In this document: positions 8,501 through 17,619 of the stretch, in pieces
Position numbering within the stretch: the first letter of the stretch is position 1
Layout of the letters: each line of letters opens with the position of its first letter
Virus record (IMG/VR): IMGVR_UViG_3300028897_000717
Location: 1 to 54,931 of that record
DNA: 54,931 bases
Source: a virus
Strand: one strand, 5' to 3'
Notes under the pieces: model-generated
The model's database searches: none
Seen by the model: only the letters and a program-made list of their open reading frames with translations
What the model was told of the DNA's origin: nothing
Made by a program: the position numbers and the translations under genes

Positions 8501-9289
8501 TTATATTGGTTGTATGTTAGTTGCGGGTCTAAATTCTGCCTCGATACCCTGCCTTAATTCTATTGGTTTTGCCTCTGGCGGTGTCCGTGGATAACCAAAC
8601 CTGTCAAACAAGTATTGTTCCCTATGAAGAATTTCGCTTACTGCGCGCTCATCATAATAATCGCATATAGCCTTATTCGGGTCTTTCCTAACAGATGGCG
8701 TCAAGTTGTATGGTTCGGCCTTTCGTAAACCTGCCTCCTGTTCGGGGGATAGTTTGAAAATAAACTCATTGAATATGTCTACCACTTGTTCTACGAGTCC
8801 ATCTTCCAATCTTATTATCTTATCGGCTAGATCACTACCGTCATCATCGAGAAACATGAATTTAAACCACTTGGTCATCATACCATCCTTTATGTCTCCC
8901 TCGTTCCATACCCTCTGGTGGTGTGGCCAATTAATGGGTCTGCATTCATCCTGGTTTAATAGGTACTCACTAAATCCTACTGGCCTGTCTGTCACAGAAC
9001 CGTCAAAACTAAATTGTGCTATAGACCACCATGACACCCACCAATCGAAAGGGTTTTTTATTATGCCCCAACGATAAGGTGGGTCTGTAATGCGGTAGGG
9101 GCGATTTGGACCGTTATATATCCAATCACCAAGCCATTTACGAATGAAGGTTCCGGCGCACTTGGGCATATGAATGAAACCAAAATCAGTATGCACGTAG
9201 GTGAATTTTCGATAGGAATACGTGTCGAACTTGTTCTTGCGCCTATTCATGTGCTGAATGTATTCCCAGGCTATTTGGCTTCTAATCAT
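8501..9289 (-). CDS. Sulfotransferase-like protein
   Basis: A 262-residue protein with a 5'-phosphosulfate-type loop HMPKCAGTFIRKWL and a 3' element GIIKNPFDWWVSWWS, in which the usual Arg is Lys. The motif order fits Sulfotransfer_2-type enzymes. LEDGLVEQVVDIFNEF in the middle is shared in style with the 1816-2439 and 12254-12895 enzymes. It starts with ATGA overlap on the upstream YkgJ-like gene. The Lys-for-Arg change may alter PAPS binding. Confidence 0.78.
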   Translation of the reverse strand: MIRSQIAWEYIQHMNRRKNKFDTYSYRKFTYVHTDFGFIHMPKCAGTFIRKWLGDWIYNGPNRPYRITDPPYRWGIIKNPFDWWVSWWSIAQFSFDGSVTDRPVGFSEYLLNQDECRPINWPHHQRVWNEGDIKDGMMTKWFKFMFLDDDGSDLADKIIRLEDGLVEQVVDIFNEFIFKLSPEQEAGLRKAEPYNLTPSVRKDPNKAICDYYDERAVSEILHREQYLFDRFGYPRTPPEAKPIELRQGIEAEFRPATNIQPI

Positions 9290-9516
9290 TTTGACTTACA
9301 ACAAAAATCAACGCAAGCATCGGGGCGGTTCTCGTAAATGCCACAAAGATTGTCCTCGGTTAAGTGTGGACAGTCTTTATCAAACACAAACATCATCTTC
9401 TTTACTGTATGCCCCGTGCGCACCGATAAAAATTTAGCCGCTTTTGGAGGAAGTGTAATTGAATACTTATTGCCTTTCCTGCAACACTTTCCGCATTTAT
9501 CACAATCCTCTTTCAT
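9286..9516 (-). CDS. YkgJ-type CxxCxxCC small metal-binding protein
   Basis: 76 residues, starting at ATG 9516, which overlaps the radical-SAM stop (ATGA). It has the CDKCGKCCRKG N-terminal cysteine cluster and the downstream DCPHLTEDNLCGIYENRPDAC motif typical of the YkgJ/UPF0153 zinc- or iron-chelating family. Such proteins often accompany radical-SAM or post-translational modification enzymes. Here it lies directly between a radical-SAM enzyme and a sulfotransferase. Its biochemical role is unproven. Confidence 0.85.
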   Translation of the reverse strand: MKEDCDKCGKCCRKGNKYSITLPPKAAKFLSVRTGHTVKKMMFVFDKDCPHLTEDNLCGIYENRPDACVDFCCKSK

Positions 9517-10358
9517 GTTGACCTCAAGGTAATGGCACATGAGCCATACTCCTGAAATCTATTATTCTTGATTTTTACATCACACTCATTGCATGAGGGG
9601 GTTTGGCAATTTCTAAATTTGAACCCTATTTCAAGGTCTTCATCTAATATGTGTCCAATCGGGTTAATCCCCGCATACAAATCCCTGTGGCATCTATGTA
9701 AGTGCCCATCGGGTGCTATCAGTATTTCAGTATTCTTACATTCCACATCTTTTACTTTTCCACGCATAACTCTTGGATACTTATATGTTCCGTATAGTTG
9801 TCCATGATACTCACCCAAAAACTGCTTGGTGCGAAAATCAACTCCCGCAAGCAATGCAGTACGTTTCAATATCTCAATGCCAACATTAGGGTGATCCACA
9901 ACAAACAACCCTATATCATATCCCGCTCCCTGTAATGCCAGTATGCGTCTCAACAATACATCATAGTCTGCCCATTCGGGATGATAGCTAACTCTAATAG
10001 ATGCATAGGGGACGTTTCTCTGTAGTCGCCCTGGCAGTATTCTTTTTATGAAATCATCCAAATCAAACGTAAGGTTGGTAAGAATATCTATGTAGAATTC
10101 CGGTCTCACACCTTCTATGATATCCAACCATCCCTTGTAAACGCTTGGTTCTCCACCCTGTAGCGTCAACGGCACCATAAGCGAGCGGGTAATGTTTAAG
10201 CGGTTCAATCCCTCCACCCATTGTTCTGGGGTTAATTCCCGTCGACGGGAAAGTTTTCCGTGCCTATTGATGCAGTAGATACACTTATAGTTACAGCGTA
10301 ATGTTAGAAACACGCCCACATAAGTCAAATCGTTTGGCACATCAATTTTTGGTAACAT
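9513..10358 (-). CDS. Radical SAM enzyme
   Basis: 281 residues with the cluster motif at C22, C26 and C29 (RCNYKCIYC), a TLQGGEPSVYKGW SAM-binding GGE motif, and C-terminal cysteines (HLHRCHRDLYAG, CQTPSCNECDVK) that could carry an auxiliary cluster. It is shorter than and unlike the two paralogous radical-SAM proteins at 709 and 6426. TAATG overlap links it to the sulfotransferase upstream, and the YkgJ-like gene follows. A palindrome copy inside it (10236-10251) encodes SRRRE. Substrate unknown. Confidence 0.88.
   Translation of the reverse strand: MLPKIDVPNDLTYVGVFLTLRCNYKCIYCINRHGKLSRRRELTPEQWVEGLNRLNITRSLMVPLTLQGGEPSVYKGWLDIIEGVRPEFYIDILTNLTFDLDDFIKRILPGRLQRNVPYASIRVSYHPEWADYDVLLRRILALQGAGYDIGLFVVDHPNVGIEILKRTALLAGVDFRTKQFLGEYHGQLYGTYKYPRVMRGKVKDVECKNTEILIAPDGHLHRCHRDLYAGINPIGHILDEDLEIGFKFRNCQTPSCNECDVKIKNNRFQEYGSCAITLRST
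10236..10251. repeat. Dispersed 16-bp palindrome, copy 2
   Basis: TTCCCG-TCGA-CGGGAA, a perfect palindrome including the centre. It lies in the radical-SAM gene 9513-10358, where it encodes SRRRE. Confidence 0.9.
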
Positions 10359-11302
10359 TATAAGTATCCAAAGTTTTCCATTGTGGCAGTAAACCTATCG
10401 CGTTCTGGTTGTTCTATATCCTCAATCTTGATTGGTACAACCCTCATTGAGTCTTCACATTCTCTTTTTACCCTGTCTTCCATCATCTCTGTCAGAGCAG
10501 TCGGTGAAACAAATGGATAATTAGATAGCATCATTCCAGCAATAATGCCTGGGTTCTCCACAATCATTTCATATTTGACATATTGGGCATCGCCCAGTGT
10601 ATCCATTTGCGCTCTCCATATATGAGCACATCTCGTTATATTATTCCACTCACCCCATAGCTCTCTAGCCTCTGAAGATACATACCACGGGCAATATGTT
10701 TCCGGTATAAACCAATTCAGTAAGGGAAGGGTTGGATGGGTAACGCCATCAGGTGTAGCAAATTTTAATTTTACATAATCTGCCACGACATCAAGACCGT
10801 TTCTAACCACGATCATGAATTTTACTTTCGGAAAAATCTTTCTTATCGTTGCCATGTGTGGAAATCCATCCACCAAATCGGAGATAAATAAGGGACGTTC
10901 CTCTATTATTCGAACAATGGCAGCACCATTGTCTGAGTTGTTTCCATGTCTCCTTTCAATCAATCGTTCTGCACATGTGGCCCATGCCCAATCTTTGTAA
11001 AGTAAATGGCGGGGATCATCGCACAAATATATCCCCCTAACCATTGGCACACAATGATCGTATAAAAGTGATAATCGGATAAGTGGGGATAATGTTTTAA
11101 GGGCATCGTTTGATGCGTGCGGGGGGATAAGTTTAAACAAGGCTGGATGATTTAATCTATAAACATATTTCATGGTTGCAACTATCGCAGCAATCCAGGT
11201 CAGGCCAGTTCTTGCCACACCAGTTATCAGCAACATATTGTCAAGCATGCTTCTTTCTAACGGTAGTTGCAAGGCAAGCCCCTTATGATTTTCTTCAATC
11301 AT
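10358..11302 (-). CDS. Sulfotransferase family protein (large type)
   Basis: A 314-residue sulfotransferase of a different subtype from the short ones. The N-terminal loop is LLITGVARTGLTWIAAIV and the 3' element KFMIVVRNGLDVVADYV. ATG at 11302 is chosen because AAAGGGG lies 5 nt upstream. A TTG at 11344 would lengthen it by 14 residues. The C-terminus ends MENFGYL. It resembles the enzyme at 35082-35972 (IAIGRSGTSVLLRLL; FLHITRDPNAIINSMI), which lies in the other accessory island. Confidence 0.8.
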   Translation of the reverse strand: MIEENHKGLALQLPLERSMLDNMLLITGVARTGLTWIAAIVATMKYVYRLNHPALFKLIPPHASNDALKTLSPLIRLSLLYDHCVPMVRGIYLCDDPRHLLYKDWAWATCAERLIERRHGNNSDNGAAIVRIIEERPLFISDLVDGFPHMATIRKIFPKVKFMIVVRNGLDVVADYVKLKFATPDGVTHPTLPLLNWFIPETYCPWYVSSEARELWGEWNNITRCAHIWRAQMDTLGDAQYVKYEMIVENPGIIAGMMLSNYPFVSPTALTEMMEDRVKRECEDSMRVVPIKIEDIEQPERDRFTATMENFGYL

Positions 11303-11333
11303 GGTGCCCCTTTCATTTTCAAAATCGTGCTTA

Positions 11334-12266
11334 TCAGGCAACAAGCCTGCGCGTCTCCTCGTTGACGGTCTGCGCCGAAATAGCTTTCATGCAGGGTTCG
11401 GTGAACTGGCAGGTAGGTTTTAGACAGGGCATGTGCCCGCATATGTCGGGGGCAATTATCTTTTTGCCATTCTTGTATAGGTATACTTCGTGAGGAGATG
11501 TGGGGCCAAACAGCGCAACCGTCTTTTTCTGCATCGCGATAGCCAAGTGCAACCCAAGGCTATCGTTCGTTATGATTGATTTGCAACTGTGAATCCAATC
11601 CATATAAGTTCTTAAATCATTCTCCCCCTCCTGCCATGACACCTCCCTGATGTTTCCATCCAATAAACTGTATAATTCATTCCACCTCTCCGTGGGCCAT
11701 GCCTTGTTTGGCCACTTTCTGCCCACGCGATGATTTAATCCAACCTTAAATCTTACTTCGCTTTTTGGTTTATATCCGAGCACGTACGGCTCGCCATTCC
11801 ATTTCCGATCTAGCATTTCAAACAGCACATCCTGCCACGGGCGGGTGGCGTACCGTTTACGCTCATAGCTGCTATACGTCAAGAAAGCATTCACGCTATC
11901 CTTGTATGCCCTAGCAGTTCCAGTCTCAGGGTCAAACCTAAATCCGCATTTCTCCCATGCGTGAATCCTGTCCGCCAATGCGCACATCCCCGGTGTCTTT
12001 TCCAGATTTATCATAAGGTCATAGCGTTCGGACTCCAACTGTAACAACGAATCCCAATGCCTGATAAGCACGCGGTCTATCATTGGGTTGTTTTCAATGA
12101 GCGGGTAGGCAGATTCCTCTACAAGCCATGTAATATTATAATCCTTCAGGCAATGGAGTATTACCGTGGTGCGCAACACATCCCCAAGGCTGGGTGTTCG
12201 TCCTATCTCTGGATCCAGTGTTTCAGAATTGCCAAGTTTCAGGATAAGGGCCTTTAGCACCCCCAT
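11334..12266 (-). CDS. Glycosyltransferase family 9 (heptosyltransferase-like)
   Basis: 310 residues with the GT9/WaaF-type layout. The N-terminal block is LILKLGNSETLDPEIGR..SLGDVLRTTVILHCL. The C-terminal donor-site block is SIITNDSLGLHLAIAMQKKT then VALFGPTSPHEVYLY. A cysteine-rich segment (ICGHMPCLKPTCQFTEPCM) follows, as in many members. GT9 enzymes transfer heptose or related sugars to LPS core. In this operon it may build the glycan that the sulfotransferases modify. Alternative starts at TTG 12275 or GTG 12260 cannot be excluded, because GGAGG suits several. Confidence 0.85.
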   Translation of the reverse strand: MGVLKALILKLGNSETLDPEIGRTPSLGDVLRTTVILHCLKDYNITWLVEESAYPLIENNPMIDRVLIRHWDSLLQLESERYDLMINLEKTPGMCALADRIHAWEKCGFRFDPETGTARAYKDSVNAFLTYSSYERKRYATRPWQDVLFEMLDRKWNGEPYVLGYKPKSEVRFKVGLNHRVGRKWPNKAWPTERWNELYSLLDGNIREVSWQEGENDLRTYMDWIHSCKSIITNDSLGLHLAIAMQKKTVALFGPTSPHEVYLYKNGKKIIAPDICGHMPCLKPTCQFTEPCMKAISAQTVNEETRRLVA

Positions 12267-12895
12267 TGCCTCCAAGAATCTTTTTCGTAACCGAAAGCGT
12301 TAAACATGGGTCTTTCTTTATAATACACTGCTTCTGCCAATTGTTCCGTGTAATGGGCATCCCTGACGGAGCTATTCTGTCTTTCTCCGTTGTAACTTTT
12401 GCCCGTTACACGTTTTAAAATATTGCCTATCCCGTCCTCAAACCTGTAAACGGTCACATCGGGCGGTTTAAGCGTTCCACCAAATTGTACCCACCAACGA
12501 TAAAACATGAATCCCTCCTTGGCATTCTTTTGATGCCATAAGGCGTATTTCATCTTTTCTCCTTGTTTCATGCGTAAGTGTACTTTTGGCGGGTCTAGTT
12601 GGTGCGGGAGTGCCTTTGCATAATCTTCAAAGGCCATTCTGTCACTATACATCCAACTCCAGTAGGACATGTTCCAATCGTATGGGTTCCTGACAACCGT
12701 CCACATGCCAGCATTCCATAAGTCCGATCTCTCAATGAATAGCTGTTTGGCATGTCCGTATGCTGGATGCTGGTACTCATAAACGTCCCTGTATCCTTCT
12801 GCCCCTGGTGATTCATCCCCCATAAGGCAAAAGTCGGGTTGCCTTAGTTTCGCTTTTATGTATGTGCCACCCGTTCTTGGAAAATGGATAAACAT
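12254..12895 (-). CDS. Sulfotransferase family protein
   Basis: A 213-residue putative sulfotransferase whose PAPS loop is at the extreme N-terminus (MFIHFPRTGGTYIK), with the 3' element MWTVVRNPYDWNMSYWS. The tail NAFGYEKDSW matches the FGY ending of its relatives. It starts TAATG on the stop of the head-tail connector gene, so the accessory island is fused directly onto the structural operon at this point. Confidence 0.84.
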   Translation of the reverse strand: MFIHFPRTGGTYIKAKLRQPDFCLMGDESPGAEGYRDVYEYQHPAYGHAKQLFIERSDLWNAGMWTVVRNPYDWNMSYWSWMYSDRMAFEDYAKALPHQLDPPKVHLRMKQGEKMKYALWHQKNAKEGFMFYRWWVQFGGTLKPPDVTVYRFEDGIGNILKRVTGKSYNGERQNSSVRDAHYTEQLAEAVYYKERPMFNAFGYEKDSWRQWGC

Positions 12896-13497
12896 TACGT
12901 TTTCCAGATTTTATACGGCAATGTTAACGCCTTGACCGCATTTGGGATGTGACTTACTGTTTGCCCAACAATGAACGTCTCTCTTTGTTCGTACAGATCG
13001 CTAATTACCAGTTTGATTGCATGTTTTAAACGTTCTGGCACTTCCGAGGAACCGCCATAACCGCACAAGTATTGCACGGCTATCGGGTTTACGTTGTGGA
13101 GAGATTCTGTTGGCCAACTCTCGTTGTATTCCAAAACTATGCGCCCTGGTTCGCTCACCGAATCACATCTATACACCGTGGTTCCCATGGTAATGGTGCT
13201 ACTGTCAATATCAACGTATGTCACTATGGGGGCAGTTTCGGTAGAAAACGGCGGGTAAGGCAGTTCTATCGTGTCATTATTACTTGGCCAAGCATCTATG
13301 TAATACTTCACGGTCTGGCGTATCAAGCGCCTGCCAGTCATGTCTTCAACCTGTCCGCGAGCCACCTCTATAAGACTATTCAAGTAATCATCGTGTGCCG
13401 TTTCGCCTATCTCTATCCTTAGATGGTGCTTAACATCCTCCAGGTCTAGCGGTTCTGCGGTAGAGGCAGTAACAACATCAACTCTCAAATCTCGCAT
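12895..13497 (-). CDS. gp6-like head-tail connector protein
   Basis: A 200-residue protein matching the HK97 gp6 / YqbG-type connector family: EPLDLEDVKHHLRIEI with DDYLNSLIEVARGQVEDMTGRRLI forms the helical N-terminal core, followed by a beta insertion and LKHAIKLVISDLYEQRE. These proteins form a ring below the portal that joins head to tail. A good ribosome binding site (GAGGAGG) precedes ATG 13497. It is the last recognised virion gene before the left accessory island. Confidence 0.85.
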   Translation of the reverse strand: MRDLRVDVVTASTAEPLDLEDVKHHLRIEIGETAHDDYLNSLIEVARGQVEDMTGRRLIRQTVKYYIDAWPSNNDTIELPYPPFSTETAPIVTYVDIDSSTITMGTTVYRCDSVSEPGRIVLEYNESWPTESLHNVNPIAVQYLCGYGGSSEVPERLKHAIKLVISDLYEQRETFIVGQTVSHIPNAVKALTLPYKIWKT

Positions 13498-13500
13498 TCA

Positions 13501-13869
13501 CTACCTCCTCTTTAAGTACACACGGTTGAAGTCAAGCTGTTTCTTTAGCGGATTCAGCGTCGAACCAGAAACAGTCGCTAAAATGTTAAACTCCAACCCA
13601 TAGTGTCCAGGATTGATCTGTGTAGTCCACGTCATGCGAAGCACCATTTCGTTGCCGTCTAACGATTTAGTGACAACCATTTTACTAGAAGATACGGTTG
13701 TCCCCATCTGCTTTTCCCTAACGGTATAACTCATCATGGTAGACCCATAGGGAAGCATTCCATCGTTCTTCTGTGAACTCGTTGCCACAGTAACCCTAAA
13801 GCGGTAGGGCACGTTGCTCGAACCAGGCTGCAAGTTTATCTTGCCTGTGCCTTGAAAATCGTCGGCCAT
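13501..13869 (-). CDS. Putative virion protein, unknown
   Basis: 122 residues, beta-rich, with many Ser and Thr (for example VTVATSSQKN, TMMSYTVREKQMGTTVSSS) and a C-terminus LDFNRVYLKRR. The start at ATG 13869 has AAGGGGG upstream. There is no signal peptide. Its place between a connector gene and other structural genes suggests a virion component, but I do not recognise the family. Confidence 0.65.
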   Translation of the reverse strand: MADDFQGTGKINLQPGSSNVPYRFRVTVATSSQKNDGMLPYGSTMMSYTVREKQMGTTVSSSKMVVTKSLDGNEMVLRMTWTTQINPGHYGLEFNILATVSGSTLNPLKKQLDFNRVYLKRR

Positions 13870-13883
13870 TTACGGCCCCCTTA

Positions 13884-14285
13884 TTAGGTCGATGTAGCTG
13901 GGTCTAACACATGAACCGACCATGCGGGAACGGTCAGCGTGTCTGACGTACTCAGACTTCTACTTGAGCATTTCGTGATAAACACCAACATATTCGTGCT
14001 GAAAAGCCCCACGTGTGTTGCCACCATGGTAGTCGCCTTTCTCGCCGAAATATCCGATGTCTGGTCAATGGTGATTTTCCGACCACTGATAGACGAATCT
14101 GTCGGTCCCGTAAAAGTGACATCACCCTGAGCCGCCAACCCAACCGCAAATGCCGTAGAGGTGCAGTTAATGTATGCGGGCGGATCGGAAGACCATATCC
14201 CGAGTCTCAGGTGTGCAGTGGAACCACCGGAAGATATCCAGTTTAAGAGGGCATCAAGCGCGGTGTCATTGCAATAAAGTGCCAT
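13884..14285 (-). CDS. Putative virion protein, unknown
   Basis: 133 residues beginning MALYCNDTALDALLNWISSG, mostly beta-strand-like with Ser/Thr/Gly-rich segments. GGAGG lies 7-8 nt before ATG 14285. It has no signal peptide, metal site or known motif. It is likely a small structural or decoration protein from context only. Confidence 0.65.
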   Translation of the reverse strand: MALYCNDTALDALLNWISSGGSTAHLRLGIWSSDPPAYINCTSTAFAVGLAAQGDVTFTGPTDSSISGRKITIDQTSDISARKATTMVATHVGLFSTNMLVFITKCSSRSLSTSDTLTVPAWSVHVLDPATST

Positions 14286-14409
14286 GTTTCAATACCTCCA
14301 AGTTTAATTTCGTTTACGACCACAAATGACCCCGGATTGAACTTCAAGCGTAATGTGTCGTCCACCCCTATCATTCGGTCTGTCCTTCGGTTTTCTCTTG
14401 AAAACCTTT
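14286..14409 (-). other. Short gap with no confident gene
   Basis: This 124-nt gap follows the stop of the repeat protein. One frame starts ATG (MIGVDDTLRLKFN) and runs into the next gene, and another basic frame overlaps the repeat gene, but neither has a ribosome binding site. I see no hairpin of note. Confidence 0.4.
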
Positions 14410-16890
14410 CTAATCAGCTTTCGTAACAAAGTAGTAATCCCCCTTTTCTCCACTGTAATAATTATACCCAACGGATGCCGTAGCAAAATAGTACGGTGCC
14501 GTATTGGTGGTAAATGTTGCCAGTCCAAAAATGTAACCCACCCATGACAGGAACGTGCTCATCTTTTTGGCAATGGTCTTGTAATACACAGTCGCCGTCT
14601 GTATGCGCCAGTGAATGGGTATCGCCATCTTGTTTGCTATATGTTGACTTATCAGGTTCTTTGCGTTTATTGTCAGATGATAGAGCGGGGTGAATATGTT
14701 GGTTATATTTTGGCTTATGGCGTTCTTTGCTATAAGTAATACCCACCTCAAAACCACGCCCCTATCGGTAATCAGTTGAAACAGTGCATTCTTGGTGTCC
14801 AGCACAAACATTGCGGCAGTCACGGTCGGAGTAACTATATGCTGTGATAATACATTCTTTGCATATATAGCAATCCAACTTGTTACCTTAGTCACCCTTG
14901 CTATATTCATAATGATAGCATTCTTGGCAACCAACTCGAATACTGCGGCAACCCTAGATACTTGTACTATGTGTTGAATTATTGCCGCTTTAATGCTTGC
15001 CACCCAATATGCAGAAACTATTGCCCTGTTAGCTATGTGCTGTAAAATTGGGTTCTTTGCCGAAAGCGAAAATACGGAAGCAACTATTGTTGGTGTTGCT
15101 ATGGTTTGCGACAAAATATTCTTAACCACAAATCCAATGTTAAATAGCACGGTTTTTCGTTCAGCTATATGCAAAACTAGAGCGTTCTTCATAACAAGGC
15201 GAATGGCCTCGGCAGCCACAACAACAAGGTTGATTTTTCTAACTATATGCTGATGTATAGCATCCTTTACGCCCTTGATCGAGAATACAGCGGCAACGAT
15301 TCCTCTCTGTACAACATGCTGCGATAAGGCATTTTTGATAACTAGGGCTAAAATAGAAATCGCCACGTTAACCTTGCTTGCCACATGCTGATGCAGAGCA
15401 TTCTTGGCATTTATCAAAACGCTGACAAGCACTACACCACGTTGACTTATCGCCTGCGAAATGCCTGCCTTTGCATTGATTATCAGGGCAAACAATACGG
15501 TCTTCTTTTCGGTGATTACCTGCTGTATGGCATCCTTGGCATAAATTGCCACAACCGTCCAAATTACCGTAACCCTCTCTGTTATGTGCTGATGCAGGAC
15601 ACTCTTTATCACTATGCCCACATGCCTGAGATTGTAGATGCCGCTCTCTGATATGTGTTGATGTATGGCATTATTCAAAATAAGCAAGCGCTTGAAATTG
15701 TTCGCCCTGCTGGAAATAAGTTGCAAGAGTGCGTCCCCGGATGGGACAATTCTCTTGAAATTGTTTGCTCTCGCAGATATATGCTGGAACAACAAGGACT
15801 TGACTGCCATTAAAATCTTAAAGTCATTGGCCCTAGATGCTATGTGTTGAAAAAGTAATGACTTAACAGTCATCAAAATCTTGAAATCATTTGCGCGGGC
15901 AGATATGTTTTGCAGGATGGCATTCTTTGTCAACATTAGAAATTTGAAATTATTTGCCCTGCTCGCTATGTGTTGGTGTATTAACGTCAATGCCCCAATG
16001 GTTATTCTGAATCCGCTCAGTCTGTTTGAAATATGCTGATGTAAAACATTCTTAATGGTTAGCGTTATTTCTTCGCCACCCCCAACGACAATGTTGAAAG
16101 TAGTCGCAAAATGTTTCACAAACGCTGTCTTTATAACCATCAATATCTTGAAGGCATTCGGGCGTTGCGTGAAATGTTTCATAAAAGCATCTTTGATGCT
16201 AAAAAAGATTCTGAATCCTGCTATTCTATCTATAATGTGTTCATGGAAAGCTGTCTTAATCACCATGAGAATTCTGAAAGCGTTCGGGCGCATGGAATAG
16301 AACCGATGTATAGGCGCTAAGACGGAAAAGAATATGCGGAAGCTAGTTACCCTATTTGCAAAGTGTTTTAAAAAGGCAACGTTTACAAGAAGTGCTCTCT
16401 TGAAATTATTGGTTCGGTCAGAAAAGTGTCGCAATATGGTGTTATTCAGGGTGAAGAATATACGAAACCCAAGTATTCTACCCGTTATGTGTTTAATAAA
16501 GGTTGCCCTAACTATCATAGTCCTCTTGAAATTGTTGGGCCGTATTACCATGTGTTTTATTATGGTTCGTTTAATGACTATTAATATTTTAAAAGCATTC
16601 GGGCGCTGTGCAAAATGTTTTAGATAGGTATTATTGAGCGAAAAAAACAAACGAAAACTGCTTATGTGGTCGTTTATGTGTGGAAGTATTGCATCTTTTA
16701 CAGTCAGTATATGTGCTGGTTTCCAAAAATCGTCAGGAGTACTTGTCCACTTATCAGCAATTGTATCCAACCACTCATCAACCCCTGCATCTGCTGCAGC
16801 ACTAATAGCCTTTATTTCAGCAAAAAATTTATGAAATGCAGCCTTTATCGTCATCGCGATTTTGAAATTATTTGGTCTCTGGACAAACAT
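14410..16890 (-). CDS. Giant repeat protein: about 33 units of 21-22 residues
   Basis: 826 residues, nearly all tandem units. Units in the N-terminal half are almost exactly 21 residues, of the form KxAFxKHFxxRPNxFKIxxxI. Units in the C-terminal half are 22-23 residues, close to KNAIxQHIxxRxxVxxxxxxI. A non-repeat insert (about 24-60) includes DEWLDTIADKWTSTPDDFW. The last 60 residues are aromatic and Gly-rich without repeats. There is no signal peptide. Each unit pairs an amphipathic KNAIxQHI segment with a hydrophobic strand-like segment, so a solenoid or fibrous virion protein is possible. I know of no named family. Related units occur in 16892-17038 and 17965-18696. Confidence 0.85.
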   Translation of the reverse strand: MFVQRPNNFKIAMTIKAAFHKFFAEIKAISAAADAGVDEWLDTIADKWTSTPDDFWKPAHILTVKDAILPHINDHISSFRLFFSLNNTYLKHFAQRPNAFKILIVIKRTIIKHMVIRPNNFKRTMIVRATFIKHITGRILGFRIFFTLNNTILRHFSDRTNNFKRALLVNVAFLKHFANRVTSFRIFFSVLAPIHRFYSMRPNAFRILMVIKTAFHEHIIDRIAGFRIFFSIKDAFMKHFTQRPNAFKILMVIKTAFVKHFATTFNIVVGGGEEITLTIKNVLHQHISNRLSGFRITIGALTLIHQHIASRANNFKFLMLTKNAILQNISARANDFKILMTVKSLLFQHIASRANDFKILMAVKSLLFQHISARANNFKRIVPSGDALLQLISSRANNFKRLLILNNAIHQHISESGIYNLRHVGIVIKSVLHQHITERVTVIWTVVAIYAKDAIQQVITEKKTVLFALIINAKAGISQAISQRGVVLVSVLINAKNALHQHVASKVNVAISILALVIKNALSQHVVQRGIVAAVFSIKGVKDAIHQHIVRKINLVVVAAEAIRLVMKNALVLHIAERKTVLFNIGFVVKNILSQTIATPTIVASVFSLSAKNPILQHIANRAIVSAYWVASIKAAIIQHIVQVSRVAAVFELVAKNAIIMNIARVTKVTSWIAIYAKNVLSQHIVTPTVTAAMFVLDTKNALFQLITDRGVVLRWVLLIAKNAISQNITNIFTPLYHLTINAKNLISQHIANKMAIPIHWRIQTATVYYKTIAKKMSTFLSWVGYIFGLATFTTNTAPYYFATASVGYNYYSGEKGDYYFVTKAD

Positions 16891-16891
16891 C

Positions 16892-17038
16892 CTATCGTAA
16901 CCTTATCCGTAAAACAGGATGGGATTTTCCCGTTGGCGGGAATATTAGCGTTTTTATGTCAGATACTAATTGATATACGGCATTCTTTACCTTAATGATT
17001 GTTTTGATCCTTATGTTGTTTGGGCAACTCACTATCAT
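16892..17038 (-). CDS. Small protein with one copy of the repeat unit (48 aa)
   Basis: A 48-residue frame starting with ATGA overlap on the upstream gene and stopping just before the repeat-protein ATG at 16890. Residues PNNIRIKTIIKVKNAVYQLV match one unit of the large repeat protein. The C-terminal part includes FPPTGK, encoded by a palindrome copy (16927-16942). It could be an independent small gene or a detached N-terminal piece of the repeat protein. Confidence 0.5.
   Translation of the reverse strand: MIVSCPNNIRIKTIIKVKNAVYQLVSDIKTLIFPPTGKSHPVLRIRLR
16927..16942. repeat. Dispersed 16-bp palindrome, copy 3
   Basis: TTCCCG-TTGG-CGGGAA, lying in the small 48-residue frame between the repeat protein and its upstream gene. 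It reads FPPTGK on the minus strand. Confidence 0.9.
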
Positions 17039-17619
17039 TTAAAAATCGGGTTAATACAGTCACATATATGCATTGTGGAACCCGCCGCAGTTTCAACTTG
17101 TGCCCCCCCTGCGCTATGAGAGGTTAATGCCGCATCTGAATTCCTCAAAAAAAGGTAATATGTGGTTCCATCTTTTGCGCCAGCAGTGAATTGGACAGCA
17201 AATTGAAAGTCGGTATAATATGCCTGATCCAAATCCAACTTTTCACTATCATCCGAACTTTCCGTGTATTCACCGTTCTGCCACGTCCCTGTTGGGTCGG
17301 TCAAAGCTGCCAAATCGGCTGTTGGTTCACCATGGGTTAGGTTAGCGCCATCCGTTATAATTATATCGGAGCTATTGGTTAAAACCTGTGATGCTCCCGC
17401 CGCATTATCTGCTTCATTGACAAACAATTGCCAATAATCATTTCCTGTACCATTGGCATTGCCCTCAACCACTCGGATGCGCACCATGAAGGTTTCTTCT
17501 TTGCTTTGCCCGCTTCTCTTGCTATTCTCCGAACCCCATGTAAGATCGTTGCAATCAGTGCTTGAAGCATCGTTATTGCCGAAAATCCAACCAAACTGAT
17601 CTAGGTCTGGTGCAGTCAT
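17035..17619 (-). CDS. Putative virion protein, unknown
   Basis: 194 residues, acidic and beta-rich, rich in Asn, Asp and Thr (GNNDASSTDCNDLTWGS; QFAVQFTAGAKDGTTYYLFL). The C-terminal half looks like a jelly-roll or lectin-type beta-sandwich: strands are separated by short polar turns. There is no signal peptide. It overlaps its upstream neighbour as TAATG and precedes the repeat protein, so a surface or decoration role is plausible but unproven. Confidence 0.65.
   Translation of the reverse strand: MTAPDLDQFGWIFGNNDASSTDCNDLTWGSENSKRSGQSKEETFMVRIRVVEGNANGTGNDYWQLFVNEADNAAGASQVLTNSSDIIITDGANLTHGEPTADLAALTDPTGTWQNGEYTESSDDSEKLDLDQAYYTDFQFAVQFTAGAKDGTTYYLFLRNSDAALTSHSAGGAQVETAAGSTMHICDCINPIFK

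Noticed and set aside
14304-14528. 74-residue minus-strand frame overlapping the repeat protein
   Set aside because: Most of it overlaps the end of the repeat gene in another frame, there is no ribosome binding site, and the product is merely basic.
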